DNA of 64,000 nucleotides from NCBI GenBank assembly GCA_963402885.1, contig OY727099.1, forward strand, positions 7,738,001-7,802,000. The letters run 5' to 3'. The DNA is from Antedon bifida. Its lineage: Eukaryota; Echinodermata; Crinoidea; Comatulida; Antedonidae. Under the pieces are notes generated by a model. The model ran no database searches and was not told the DNA's origin. It saw only the letters and a list, made by a program, of their open reading frames with translations. Positions within the stretch are counted from its first letter, which is position 1. Each line of letters opens with the position of its first letter. Positions 1-13,000 of the stretch are shown in pieces. The translations under genes were made by a program, and so were the position numbers.

Positions 1-1015
1 GGTGTTTTTTTGTATGTTTTAAAATGATTCCGATACGATGTAGCGGAATTCCAGAATATTCAGAATTCCGATTTTTAAAAATATTAGCTGAACGAGAGCT
101 TTGTAATTAATTCAACTGTATAAACTGATCGCGTATAACATCTCATTTAAAATATATTAAAAAGTATTTATTATATATCTGTTCACCTAAATGTGTATTT
201 TCATAGACCGATTGCGTTAGGACGGCTTTGCTTTACCGTTTTCTCAGATGTCTACCTTATTTCTGCAAAAAAGTGGTTCGTATGATTACGCACCTGACGT
301 CACAAGAACGCGTATGTAGCGTGCCGGGTTAGATTAAAGCAATAGTAGGGCCAAATGATATTTGCCATCTAGATACGTTTGCTGCGTTGAACACGTCACT
401 AAAATATTTATATCGTGTTTGACCGGGCACAGTTGCAATTTTTGCACTCTATACAATAACTATGTAATTGTGTTTTAGTTTTATATGTATATAAACAGGT
501 TTAGAATTTAGACACATAATATCTCATATAAATGCGAGATTTTTATTGTCCACTTGCTTTATTAATTAAGCAAACTGAAATATTTAGGAGTAGCAATTCC
601 AAAAATAATAGTAATAATAATAAAATAGTTTAACGATAACAAAAAATAACACATAATATAATCATTCGCATTGAACAAGTGTCATATTGGCTCATTAATA
701 TTCACCTTATTCTATATTTGATTTTACCAATCACTAAACAGAAGATAGTTTAGTATTTAGTAATGTGTATTTTTGTAATTTACATTATAAATATCAAAGA
801 TATTTTAAAATGGACTTAGTTGTATAAATATCTTTTTTTTTGTATGCTAGTTTATTTTATTAGTAATGTATGACCTAATTATTTATACTGTTATTAATAA
901 GATACAAATAAATAGAAAATTAATTACTCTGTATTGTAATTGTATTTACTGACGTTCAGCATGACACTGAAAGCTATAGTAAATCTACATTTAGATTAAA
1001 TCATGGCACATAACA
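1..1015. other. AT-rich intergenic DNA, no gene seen
   Basis: This stretch lies downstream of the MYG1 stop codon. I see no open frame with family similarity, no clear repeat family and no RNA gene. It is AT-rich with short homopolymer runs. Confidence 0.5.
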
Positions 1016-1021
1016 TTTATT
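1016..1021 (-). terminator. Candidate polyadenylation signal of MYG1
   Basis: A minus-strand AATAAA lies about 125 bases beyond the MYG1 stop codon. It is the nearest canonical hexamer in a sensible position. No transcript evidence is available. Confidence 0.4.
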
Positions 1022-1145
1022 ACAAGCACTTTTTTTATATTAGTATTTTCCACGATAAAGCACCTAAAAAAACACCTACATATTTCCACTTTCTTTCAGT
1101 GAGTAATACAAGATCAAGTCCATAATTTAACACCTCGTTAGGAAA

Positions 1146-3318
1146 TTATTTTGTAGCTAATTCTAAGGATTTTCTTGCCATCGTAAGTGCACCATCCCTT
1201 GTTTCGTTCCCACCAATAAACCCAGACGCATGGACAAATATACAGCCTGGGATACCAGATAACTTGGATAGCTCCTCATCTCGAACTCCTCTCCACTTTT
1301 CAGGTAACGAAAGCCTAATAGAAGGAGCAACACCGTTAATACAGTCAATCTTTTCTTTTTTTGGTGGAAGATAGTTCAAAAACAAAAATTCTCTGAATTT
1401 GGAATTTTTTTTTTTTTAGCCATGCTTACCTATTGTCGAAAGATGAACTAGATACAGAAACACACTGTACACGATATTTGCCGTTCTGGTCAGTATAGAG
1501 GGCGTACTTAATGGGTGTTTCTATTTTCATCGTCTCTTCCAATGCATACAGATGTTCTTTCCAAGGACACCCACCTTGTGTGAACTCTATGACCTCACCG
1601 CTGGGGTCAACCTGAGAATTAAAAATATAATTTGTAAATTACCAGAGGCTTTGAAATGACACTACACAAAAGTAATCTTTCAGTGCAAATGGCCAAGTTG
1701 CTATTTCCTTACATTAAATCTATTTTTCAAAGCTTCTTCAACAATTTCTCTTGCAGGCCACCAGCAATCGTTGTAGTACTTGATACGATCAATGAACTCT
1801 GACCCGGTCACTTCCATAGCACTTTGAAATCTAGGCTAATTGATAAAAAAAACAAAAAGGAGTAAATGAAACGTAGCTAAATGAAATTGCAGTAAGTTTT
1901 GTTTGAAATCTTAAATTTTAAACGTTCAACTAACTTCAGTATCTTGGTCTTTGCTGTTCCAACTTGGATTTAGATGCTTGACCCTTGAACTCAAACCAGT
2001 CGAAATTATATATCTAATAAATATTCATTAAAAGAAAACCAGTTTTTGTTAATAATTAAAAAATTTATGTTTATCAATTTCCATCAATTCAATTTTCTGC
2101 TTTGTATCCATTTAACTCCTGAACATTCATCATTATTTGTATTATTAAATATTTAAGTTCCAAACTTACTTGGGGTCTTGGCAGGCTGATATACCATTAT
2201 CAATAGCATCAATCTCTTCCATAAAGTTTTCATAAACTTTATCAAATAAGGCACTAACTTTATCATCGTCTTTACTGATGCCAAGTATCTCTGCGATGAC
2301 ATCTTCCCCAAAGTGACAGTACACAAGGCCAGCACTGCTCAGTTTTGTCGCCCATGGTTTCTTTGGTCGGACAGTGTTCATAGAGGAGGTGAACGTCCTA
2401 TTACAAACAATTTATATTGTCAAACCTTTCAACTTTCTTGAATATTAAACTTCACAAATCATTAAAAACATTACAATTCATTTATCAGGTAAAATGCAAA
2501 ACACTAATATCATCTTGGCACAAACAAAATACAGTAATCTGATTGTAAATTTATCCAAGTCTAATCCAAGCTTAATAAGTAATCCATTTCTAGAAGTATA
2601 TTTTAATATTGTTTTAGAAAAGGATTAATTAATTTATTTAAATCATATAATACCAATCTGAGGCCACTGGTTTACGAGCCCACGTGACCCTCCAATGCTG
2701 GAGGCCTGGGGCTTTTTTAGCCTTTTTCAACACATTTTAACGCCTGTTTTTCCTCTGGGCACTGCTCAGGGGGTTTAGTGAGCGCTCATAGCCGTTATGC
2801 CACTGTTGACAAGCTCTTTTCATCATTGTATTTGGTGACTTCATGCAATGTGTTTACAGTACCTCTGGTGATGGTCGTATCTGTGCTTTGATGGGTCATA
2901 CACACCTCCAACATCAACAACTATATCGCATTCATCCAAAATAACTTTATCTCGAGTTCTGACAATTTCTGAAAAGGAAAACAAAACTATAAACAATATT
3001 TTATTTTCAGAAAAAATAAGCTTGAAAAAGCGCCTGCAGCTTAGTACTGGAATCATGGAGGTATTCTATTTTTATACCTCCATGCTGGAATGGTGTAATT
3101 ATGAGCCATTCGTGGGTAAGTTCTCCGTAAAAAATTGACAACCCTACAACCAAGCATAACCTCCATCTACAGTTCCACAGTATTGAAATATTACCAGCAT
3201 CTTTATACTGCGGCAGCTGTTTCAACATGAAACAAGCCAATACTTCGTCGCAGTGGAACGTTCCATTATGGGTACCAATTTTCTTTGGTTGGCATATTTT
3301 TTTGGCAGGATTATCCAT
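1146..3318 (-). CDS. MYG1: MYG1 exonuclease (UPF0160/DHH-like phosphoesterase)
   Basis: MYG1 is a 3'-5' RNA exonuclease of the DHH-like superfamily, reported to process precursor RNAs in nucleus and mitochondrion. Seven coding exons in transcript order are 3195-3318, 2863-2968, 2170-2397, 1935-2013, 1713-1835, 1430-1611 and 1146-1314. They sum to 1011 nt, 336 aa plus TAA, slightly shorter than vertebrate homologues. Family blocks seen are [16 protein letters not shown] near the N-terminus, then [19 protein letters not shown] with the metal-binding Asp and DHH residues, then IDNGIS, and [20 protein letters not shown] near the C-terminus. The start used is the ATG at 3316-3318. The exon continues upstream in frame to an acceptor at 3360-3361, so a further 5' exon, perhaps coding a mitochondrial targeting peptide, may exist between 3420 and 4060; I could not place it. 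It is divergent from LAS1L. Confidence 0.93.
2685..2813 (-). repeat. SINE-like repeat in MYG1 intron
   Basis: On the minus strand this starts with a tRNA-like head containing GGCTATGAGCGCTCACT. The same head recurs on the plus strand at about 62067-62110. Two dispersed copies in introns of different genes suggest a short interspersed element. The 3' boundary is not clear. Confidence 0.45.
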
Positions 3319-4064
3319 GGCTAAGTATCTGCAGCTCTGAGCAGTCTTGGTAAGCGTATCTGAAAAAATAATATAAATAAAGAAAAACAGTAAAAGGTGA
3401 TTACATAAAATCAAATATAATATTCATGCTTATGATATGATTAGTGTGACCATCACAAGTTTAGGTTTAAAACTCCCCTTACTACTACTCTACTATTCCT
3501 AGTCCAGTACTAAGTAGCCTAGTCCTTACCATCAGGCCAACTTCTTATTTTAGGCTAGATATAGAGGGCCTCTCTATCACTGGTCTACTCTTAGTACTCA
3601 TCTGATTCCTGGTACTAATTAGGCCTAGGCCTAGCCTAGGCCTAGCTAGCCCAGCTACAATTAGAAAAGGCTAGTCTAGTCTAGCAAAACAAACAATGTT
3701 TTATTATTAATTTTGAGTCATTATATTACATTATCACCTGCTTTAATTAACAGAAAGTTTGATCGGATAAATGGAATAAGCCCTCGGCAGTAATTCTGCA
3801 TAAATCTTGCTTGTTGAACAATTTGACATGTGGATCCAATTTAACAACAAAAAGTAGTCTGGCGCGTATTCCATACATAAATTTGATTTTTGATTATAAA
3901 TACCTTACGTTTTTTTTAAAGTTTACTTTAAAAAAACAAACAAATATAAATTAAAAATCTTGTTATTTATTTTTTTAAACTTAAAAATGGTTATAAAAAT
4001 TTCATAGAGAATATAATTTGCAGCTTTTTATATAAATTGTATTAATCTAATTTGCATAAAAAAC
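3319..4064. promoter_or_regulatory. Divergent promoter region between MYG1 and LAS1L
   Basis: The two start codons face away from each other across about 750 bases, so this interval must hold both promoters and the 5' UTRs. It contains a cluster of overlapping GCCTAG/CTAGGC hexamers at about 3480-3690. No TATA box could be assigned with confidence. Confidence 0.55.
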
Positions 4065-7000
4065 ATGGCAGCCTACATGAGTAAAAATGCTGGAAAAAGA
4101 ACTCGAGTTGTTGCCTGGTTAAATCAAGAAGAATGGCAGTTTGTCTATGATAATTTTTATAGTGAAGATTGTGCATTACAGAAAAAGGCGTTAGATCGAT
4201 TTTCTGTTTGGAAAAGTCGGTAGGTATAGTAACTTTACATTCTACTAGCTAGGTCTACCTAGCCTAGCCTAGAGAGGCGACTACGCGTTACACGGTTCAG
4301 GGACGATTCGGCCCTGAGACGATTCGGCCCGGGACTATTCGGCCCGCTTTTGGTGGGACGATTCGGCCCACTTTTGGGCCGAAACATCCCACTTTGTGGG
4401 CCGAAACGTCTCACTTTAGACCAAATTCATATTCATTGTTTTGGGTATTTATCAAGTTTTTAAAGGTGTTTAACAATCCGCATTTTATTGATATTGACAA
4501 TGTTGATATAATATATATAATAAATTACTAAAAAAACTTAATTTTATATTCAATTTATTACTTCGAAAACCTTGATTATTTCGTGCATTCGCCAAGCGGC
4601 CAACAGAGGGCGTAACTTGTTTACATCGTTAGCGTGACTAAAAATTGATCATTTTCGACAATGTTTTCAAAATGTTTGCTTTATTGCATCTTTATCCCTA
4701 GTAGTATTACCCCATAGTCTCTCTGAAAATAAAGTTTGGGGAAAAAGCTTATTTTATGCTTATAAAATGCATATCAAAGCCGATAAATGTAAGTGTGCCG
4801 AATCGTCTCAGGGCCGAATCGTCCCGGGCCGAATAGTCCCGGGCCGAATCGTCCCAGGGCCGAATCGTCCCAGGCCGAATCGTCTCAGGGCCGAATCGTC
4901 CCGTTACCCGTTACACTACCGCTCTACTGACAGTAGTTCCAGGGGGATCCGTTCCAGCTAGCTACTGCACGGTGGTAATACACGCCCGGTAGTGCCCGGT
5001 ATCGTCTGGTAGGGTTTCATGATATAAAATAATATCAAGTACATGTTATTATTAACATACTCTAGGCCTAGTGGTAAATTTAACTTTTATATATATTTTT
5101 CTTTCCAGAAACAAGTTAAAAATATTAACAACAAAACACCACTTATCACAGACGGCGTTCTTCAGTTTTGTCAGTATTTTGACAGTTTTTTACATTAAAA
5201 ATGCATAAAACGTACAATTAAATATCACAATTTTTTTACTACAGAGTCACCACTAAAATGCCATTATCAATAGCATGTACTGCAAAGTTGGTGGAGGCTT
5301 GTGTGTTTGAGAAGGAAGGTGGGAGCATAGAAAGCATTCGACTTGCTTATGCAATGTCTTTGATAAGGTTTGTCAAGGTTTTTCTGCAGTCTGCAATAAT
5401 GCAATTGTATGACCACTATTCGACCCTCGGGAGATATGCGTTATTTGTCCGATGTGCATCATTTATGAATACCATGACGCACCTGTGCGTTGCGTCAAAA
5501 ATATAACTTACCTTTAGGTGACCCATTTTGACGCACTGTGACCATGTTGTTCATGGTATGGTGGGTGGTAAAGTGACACATATCATTGTTCATTGATGTG
5601 ACGTACCATCTTGGTTTTTTGACGCACCCAAATAATTATATGTAAATGATGCACCAATGATTCACCTCTCCTGGTGGTCATATAGTAGGTCATACAATTG
5701 ACAAGTGCGTAAAAGTGAAAGAACTCTGTTAACATCTTGACCACTCATACTGGAAGAATATTGGAACCCTTGATGAATAATTTTCAACCAAAGCATTGCA
5801 AAATGTTGTTAATTATTTATCTATTTCCTTCTGTAGATTTGTAAACATGATGACAGATCGTTACCAAAACAAGTTCTTTGCTCAGCCTATCCATGTGATT
5901 GCACAAGAAGTGAGAACCATTAAAGATTACATATATAGTAATAAAAAAAAACAATCATTCTCTACCATTTGTTTGCAATACAGCTATATAATATATTATA
6001 TATACAATTATATGACAATCATTTTCATACCTTTTTTAGTGGCCAATGCATGAGAAATTAAATTAAAATTTTATATTGCGCCCTCTATGTTATTTTAACT
6101 CAAAATAATTGTTAAATACGCCCTCTGTGTTATTTTTCGACGAATTAAGTTGGCTTTTCTGTAATACACCAACCATAAAATACAAATGAACATGGGCCTA
6201 GGCTAATTATGCTCAAATTAATCAAATAATGTGCAGTTCTAGGCTATTTTCCTTCCTTCCAATTTTTATGGATGTGTGAGAAATAGCCACGTGCATGTGA
6301 GGCATAAAAAATCAGCCCTCGTGTGTGAGAGTTAGCAGGTAAAGATCATTTATTTTTACACAGTCAGCATTCTTCTTGTCACCTCAGAACAGGTATGTAC
6401 AACACATCATCATTGATGATTGTTCTTCAACATTTATTAGATTGGCATCCCAGTTTGGATTGTAAACCTGCGTCACTCTGCAACACATGGTGAGCTACCT
6501 TCTTTGAGCATGCTCAAATCAGGTGTAGCATTTGCATTGTCATGGCTGCAAACTGATTACTGGGAGAAGAACGAAGACATCGATTCAAGTGGATCAGAAA
6601 CAGATGTTAAAGGTACACTACCATATTTTATGAATGTTTGAATTTGTTTTTTTTTTTTTTTTCCAATTTTCAATTCAATTTATGTTCTCTAGAATTGAGT
6701 ATGCGTTTTTTAATAATTCTGCACTGTATACATAGTGTTTGTATTTCTTACATTTTTCTTCATTTTCCAGTACAACTTTGGCAACTCCTCATAAGATATC
6801 AACAAGAACAGTATATGGTCAGTTTACTTTTTCACCTTTTCATAACAAATAAATTGATTTCAAATATTACAAATGCTACTAATTAATGGTATTAACAAAG
6901 TATTTGCAGTAAGATTTTTAGATATACTTAAAACATCTCAACTTAAGATATATACATTTATTTAAAAGATCACAATTTTAAATATATAGTAGTAAATATC

Positions 7001-10000
7001 TACTTGGAGATAAATATTGTTAAAATTGAATATCACCCTCTATTGTTTGAAAATACAAACAGGCAGTATTTTGCTCTTTTTATGTTAAAATATAAAAAAT
7101 TGCCCCCTCTGTTGGGCATTTAGCACATTAAAATAATAAATTATTAGCCTCTCTACCCAGACACGGACACGAACAGAATAAAACAATAATAATCACTTTT
7201 TCATAAGTACGTTTTTTTAAAATCAATTTTTATCGTCATTTTATTGCCATCGACATATTTTAACTAATTGTATTTTTAAAAATGTATATGAATGTAAATG
7301 TGGTTTCTTTTTAACATCAAAATAATCTTAGCCTATGTATATACTGTTTAAAAGAGATGTATTTTTTTTTAGCAATATACCTTATAAATAAGAGAAATAT
7401 ATAAATGTGCATATATATATAATATTATATTTATAACTGTCAGAGAACTATAATAAAAGTGGGACGAACCCACACAAGACAAAAAAAAAAAAAAATAATA
7501 AATTATGCCTGATGCTATCTCAAGACGCCTCGTCGGGATTCAACTCGGACAGCTCTGATGAGTCAAGATGTTTGTCATACGATGCTGTCTGAGTTGGCCT
7601 TAAGCTGCACAATTTGTAATTAAGAAACATTCTTGCGTAATCACGCAATATGAATGATATTCACGTGCTGACTGATAATAATCAATATTAATCATCATTA
7701 TACTTATACTTTTTTTTTCTCTTTTGTGGTGTAATCTACCACATTTATTGGTTCATCATAATTATTACAAATACATATTAACATATTACTCTCTTTTTTT
7801 GCATTATTTTCTTGAATTTAGGATACTCAAAGTTATAGTAAATAAAAAGTAACAATGCATATAATCATGTTTACAATACAGTGTAGTATATACATCGGTA
7901 TATCTAAAATGGCTATATAAAATATAATACTTATTATTAAATTATAAAATTATACTTATACTTTGTAGATTTTACAAATGGGATGGTCCCCAACAAATGA
8001 AGCAATTGTAGAGATTCTATCTGATATTTCAGATTTGCTTGAGAATGACATTGTAATGTGAGTTGTTTTAATGATAATATTTAGCATATTCGCGATGGGG
8101 TACTTTTTCTATTTGCATTGTTGAGGTTGAGGGTTACGTTAGTATATACACAGTATTTAATGTTTGAAATAGTCTATTAATAGAATTTATGTAATTATTA
8201 TTATAACAGAAAAAATGCCAAATATACATATAAATAAATAACTATTATGACTATAAGTGACTATTATATACATTTAACATATTTAAATGTAGCAAAGTTT
8301 GAAACGCCTTTTTTGTGTATGTATATATTTTACAAGAGCAGAAAATTGATACAAATTTATAAAGTAATGATATGTTTTGTTTTTTACAGACAACACTTGT
8401 TTACCACATTACTTCAAGATGGCTTCCTTGTACCAACAGATCAACAAATACAGTCGTTAGCCATTGACACTAGTAAGAAAACCAATTTGTATGTTGCTAG
8501 GGCACTACCTTAGTAATCCTAGATACTGGGTTCAAATCCTGTCCTGACACACTTTAACCAACAAACACAGTCATTAGTCATTGACACTAGTAAGAAAACC
8601 AATTTGTATGTTTCTGGTACTACCTTAGAAGTATCTGGAGCTTGATTCAAATCTTGTCCTTGCCATAGAACCATGTTTTGTTGACCAAAGTTACATCAAA
8701 CAAAAATAACCAAATATACATACATTTTGTACCCTGGCTCATTTATTAAATATCAATTCCCCCTTGTTTAATTCTTAAATTAGATATTAACCATTATGTT
8801 TCTCATTGTTTAGATGATGAAACAAATACTAATAACATTACAGAAATTCCAGAAAACTTTCTAAATCTCTGGAAACCGTTACTGAAAAAACTGAGCAAGT
8901 TGAAAATTCTCCACAACATATTGGAACCACTTTGTCAGGAAATATGCAAATTTAAAAGTCCCATGATGCAATCTGCCCTATATCTTACTGGTTGGATGCA
9001 GTTATTTTTAGAAGCCACCAATACAAACCGTAAACTGTGTTTTTATTTTATTGTATAACAATATAGGAAATATTATATATAATATATATATAAATAATAA
9101 TAATCACTTGCACTGATGAAGGGCTAGTGTTGCCCGAAAGCTCTGCTAACTTTTCTGGCTGTTTTACTTTATCGTTTTGATTTAGCTTTTCGCTTTTTTT
9201 TTTTATGAGATCCAGCCACTGATACCCACAGCATTGTCATTTTTTCAGTTATTTGCCTTTGGATTTATATAAATAATAATATATATATAAAAGATGTATT
9301 GTCCCCCAAAAACATGAAAAATAAAGATTAATAAAATCAGACTTTGAGTAGGCCATTATGTAGTTTTAGCAAAGTTAATAACTTCCATAGGAAAAAACTG
9401 AAAAAAATTATGTTTTCACTTATAAAATGACAAAATAAACAGTTAAATTCAACCAAAAACCCATTGACTGGCAGTCAATTTGACTATTTTTTGCATTAAA
9501 TTGCATTTTTTGTGGTAAATAAATATAATTTTTTGTCAAAGTGGATAACTATTATGTGACATTAAAATGGCATATTCTACAAAAACAATATATCTTTAAA
9601 TTAAAGTGTTTTCCTATAAGATATTTTATTTGTCTTCTGAATCTATTTGTACAATATTACATGACTTAATCCAATAAATGTATTTAATTTGTTATTAACT
9701 ATAGTGCCAAAAAAGAATGTTGGAAGCAGTCGCCATGGTTTCGTAGTTGTATCATCAGAGGTTGATTGGCACCATATCTTTAACTTGTGTGTTGAGAGTC
9801 CTAACCCATATACATGTCACATTGTTCAAAGGTAAGACTGTGTTTATACTGCATGTTATAATGTCATTTTTCAATGTGTGTAGTTTTAAAATACTAGAAG
9901 TTGACCAATCAAAACCAAACTAAACTTTACTTTACTTTATTGCCAACAAAAACAACATAAACAATCATCATTGACAAACGGTGATAAGATTTAGTTAAAA

Positions 10001-13000
10001 GAAACTAATCAAAGCTTAACTACTAAAAATGAACTGCGATAAGACTCTTTTATACAAATCAAGTTACTTACTTGTACTAAATATTTCTAGTTCTTTAATA
10101 TCCTTTAAACATCTCAATAAACTGAACTACTAAAAATGAACTGCGATAAGACTCTTTTATACAAATCAAGTTACTTACTTGTACTAAATACTTCTAGTTC
10201 TTTAATATCCTTTAAACATCTCAATAAACTGAACTACTAAAAATGAACTGCGATAAGACTCTTTTATACAAATCAAGTTACTTACTTGTACTAAATACTT
10301 CTAGTTCTTTAATATCCTTTAAACATCTTAATAAACTGAACTACTAAAAATGAACTGCGATAAGACTCTTTTATACAAATCAAGTTATTTACTTGTACTA
10401 AATAATTCAAGTTCTTTAATATACTTTAAACATCTCAATAAACTGAACTACTAAAACAGAACTGCGATAAGACTCTTTTATACAAATCAAGTTACTTACT
10501 TGTACTAAATACTTCTAGTTCTTTAATATCCTTTAAACATCTTACTAAACTGAACTACTAAAAATGAACTGCGATAAGACTCTTTTATACAAATCAAGTT
10601 ACTTACTTGTACTAAATATTTCTAGTTCTTTAATATCCTTTAAACATCTCAATAAACTGAACTGCGATAAGACTCTTTTATACAAATCAAGTTACTTACT
10701 TGTACTAAATATTTCTAGTTCTTTAATATCCTTTAAACATCTCAATAAACTGAACTACTAAAATGAACTGCGATAAGACTCTTTTATACAAATCAAGTTA
10801 TTTACTTGTACTAAATAATTCAAGTTCTTTAATATCCTTTAAACATCTCAATAAACTAAAAATGAACTACAATAAGACTCTTTTATACAAATCAAGTTAC
10901 TTACTTGTACTAAATATTTCTAGTTCTTTAATATCCTTTAAACCAATACACAAACTAGGCTTATATCGTCTAATAGCTATGGCCTCTGCTATTAAAAGTT
11001 CAGACGAATCCGTACACTTATGAATAATATGCGTGTTATCGATAATTAATAACTCTGTAAGACAAAGCTTAGATAAAGAGGTGTTAGTTGCACCAAGAGC
11101 CATAGAATGCTTATCAATTATATTTTCAAAATCATTACAACTGTTGATGTGTTTATAAACCATACTGTTTATTGTGCGTGAATGCTCGCCAACTCTTACT
11201 TGTAAACATCTATCAGTTTTACCTATATAACTAGCAAGACATCCGGGGCATGTAAATTGATACACCACAGAACTACAGTACACTTTGGGTGTTGGATCCT
11301 TATGTAAAATAAAGACATCGTTTGATTGCCATTTTGTTTTAAATGTTACATCAACAAGTAATTGTTTATTTATTGCTTTCCTTAACTTATCAACAATTAT
11401 GTCACCATGGTTACCTATAAATGGTAGCCGCATCCGAACCGTTGGTTTGTCATATGTATTAGTAGACGACGCACTGGTTGGGAAACGATTCCATTCCATT
11501 AACTGTTTTGCCTTTTTTTGCTTACCTTCTAATACTTCACTAAATCCAGAGCTATGCATCCAAAACACTTTATTTTCACTTGGTACACCTCTCTCATATT
11601 GAACATCCTGCTGAGTGTAAATATTTTTATTCATCTCTATATCACAAAGAACAGGATTAAATGATCTTAATATGTCATCTATATCTTCAGGCCTGACTAC
11701 CACCAGTGCGTTATCTGCAAAACGTGTATAAGATCGAATAACACCTTTATTCAGTAGATCAGGCACTGTTGATTTCTCCAGTTCTGTTATAAGAATGTTA
11801 TTTAGCACTTGTCCCAACGGGAAACCCATTAAGATGCCATCAGTTTGCTGATATAGCTGACCGTTACAAGAAAATACTGTTTTAGTACATGCGTCTTTAA
11901 TGAGCTTACACAAAGTGCTTCGTTTTAGATTGGTTACTACTAGTTTTTTGTTGTTATAAACCCTGTCTAGTATTATATCAATTAAATCATTTAAAGGAAA
12001 ATTAGTCAATAACAATTGAAGATTAATTAAAACACACTGATATCCTTCAGAACGTGGAATGTTCTTGATACGGTTACAACTATCGTAACCGTCTTTCAGA
12101 ACAAATTTATTTTGAGTCAACGGAAACAAAAGTTCAGCGAGAAATTGTGAAACAGGATAATATGCTGTGCCTGTGGTGTCGATTACTGGTCGAATTAGCG
12201 GAATAGATTTAGAATCCTTATGAAAAATGGGCAAACCGTAGACTTGTGCAGGTTTTGTCGATGTGGGGCGCATTCTCTCGTATTCTATATCACTAATTTC
12301 ATGTCGAGAATGAATGGTTCGCAAGTAAGTCTTAAGTGTGTTTAACTGGGTCAACAACGATTGGCTGTATTGCTTAAACTTTTTGTCATCAGAAAATACA
12401 TTAACAAGTGGTTTTAGGTAATCAGATTTGCTTAACAAAACTACACAGGTTCTTTTATTGCTTTCCTTTTGTGTTTTAACTTCTTCATCAGGATTAACTT
12501 CTTCATCAGGATTAACTTCTTCATTTGGATTAACTTCTTCATCTGGATAAGCTTCATCTGGTTTTACTTTTTCATGTTGTTTTACTTCATCTGGATTAGC
12601 TTTATCTGGTTTTAATTTTTCATGTGGCTTTACTTCTTCATCTGGATTAATTTCATCTGATTTAACTTCTTCATCTGGATTTACTTCTTCATCTGGTACT
12701 TCTGATTCAAGTATAGCATATCTTTCTTGAAGGTCCTTCAATATTTTAAGTCGTTTTGCATCATCAGATAACTGCTTGCTACCAAAATTAAGGAAGTTGC
12801 AAACCATTACAGATATTGCATTCTTGATTCTCTTTCTTTTAAGTAATGAGTCCGGTAGAAGTCCAGAAGAATTAAGTTGATCCCAAATGAATTCAGCCTG
12901 AATAAGCATGTCATCCTCTTTGGGTTTTGTAGCTAATCTATTTTCAACAGCATATTCCAAAACTTCTTTTTCCTCATGAGTCAGCAATTGATCAGATAAA

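Noticed and set aside
9105..9150. Hammerhead ribozyme-like core (CTGATGA, a GGGC/GCCC stem, then GAAA)
   Set aside because: The core words are in the right order, and Penelope-like elements can carry hammerheads, but I found no stem III or stem I pairing and no cleavage-site strand on either side. The related copy at 43690 lacks the core.
10564..11023. Plus-strand ORFs MNCDKTLLYKSSYLL...
   Set aside because: They are antisense translations of the 107-bp tandem array and the Penelope-like ORF end.
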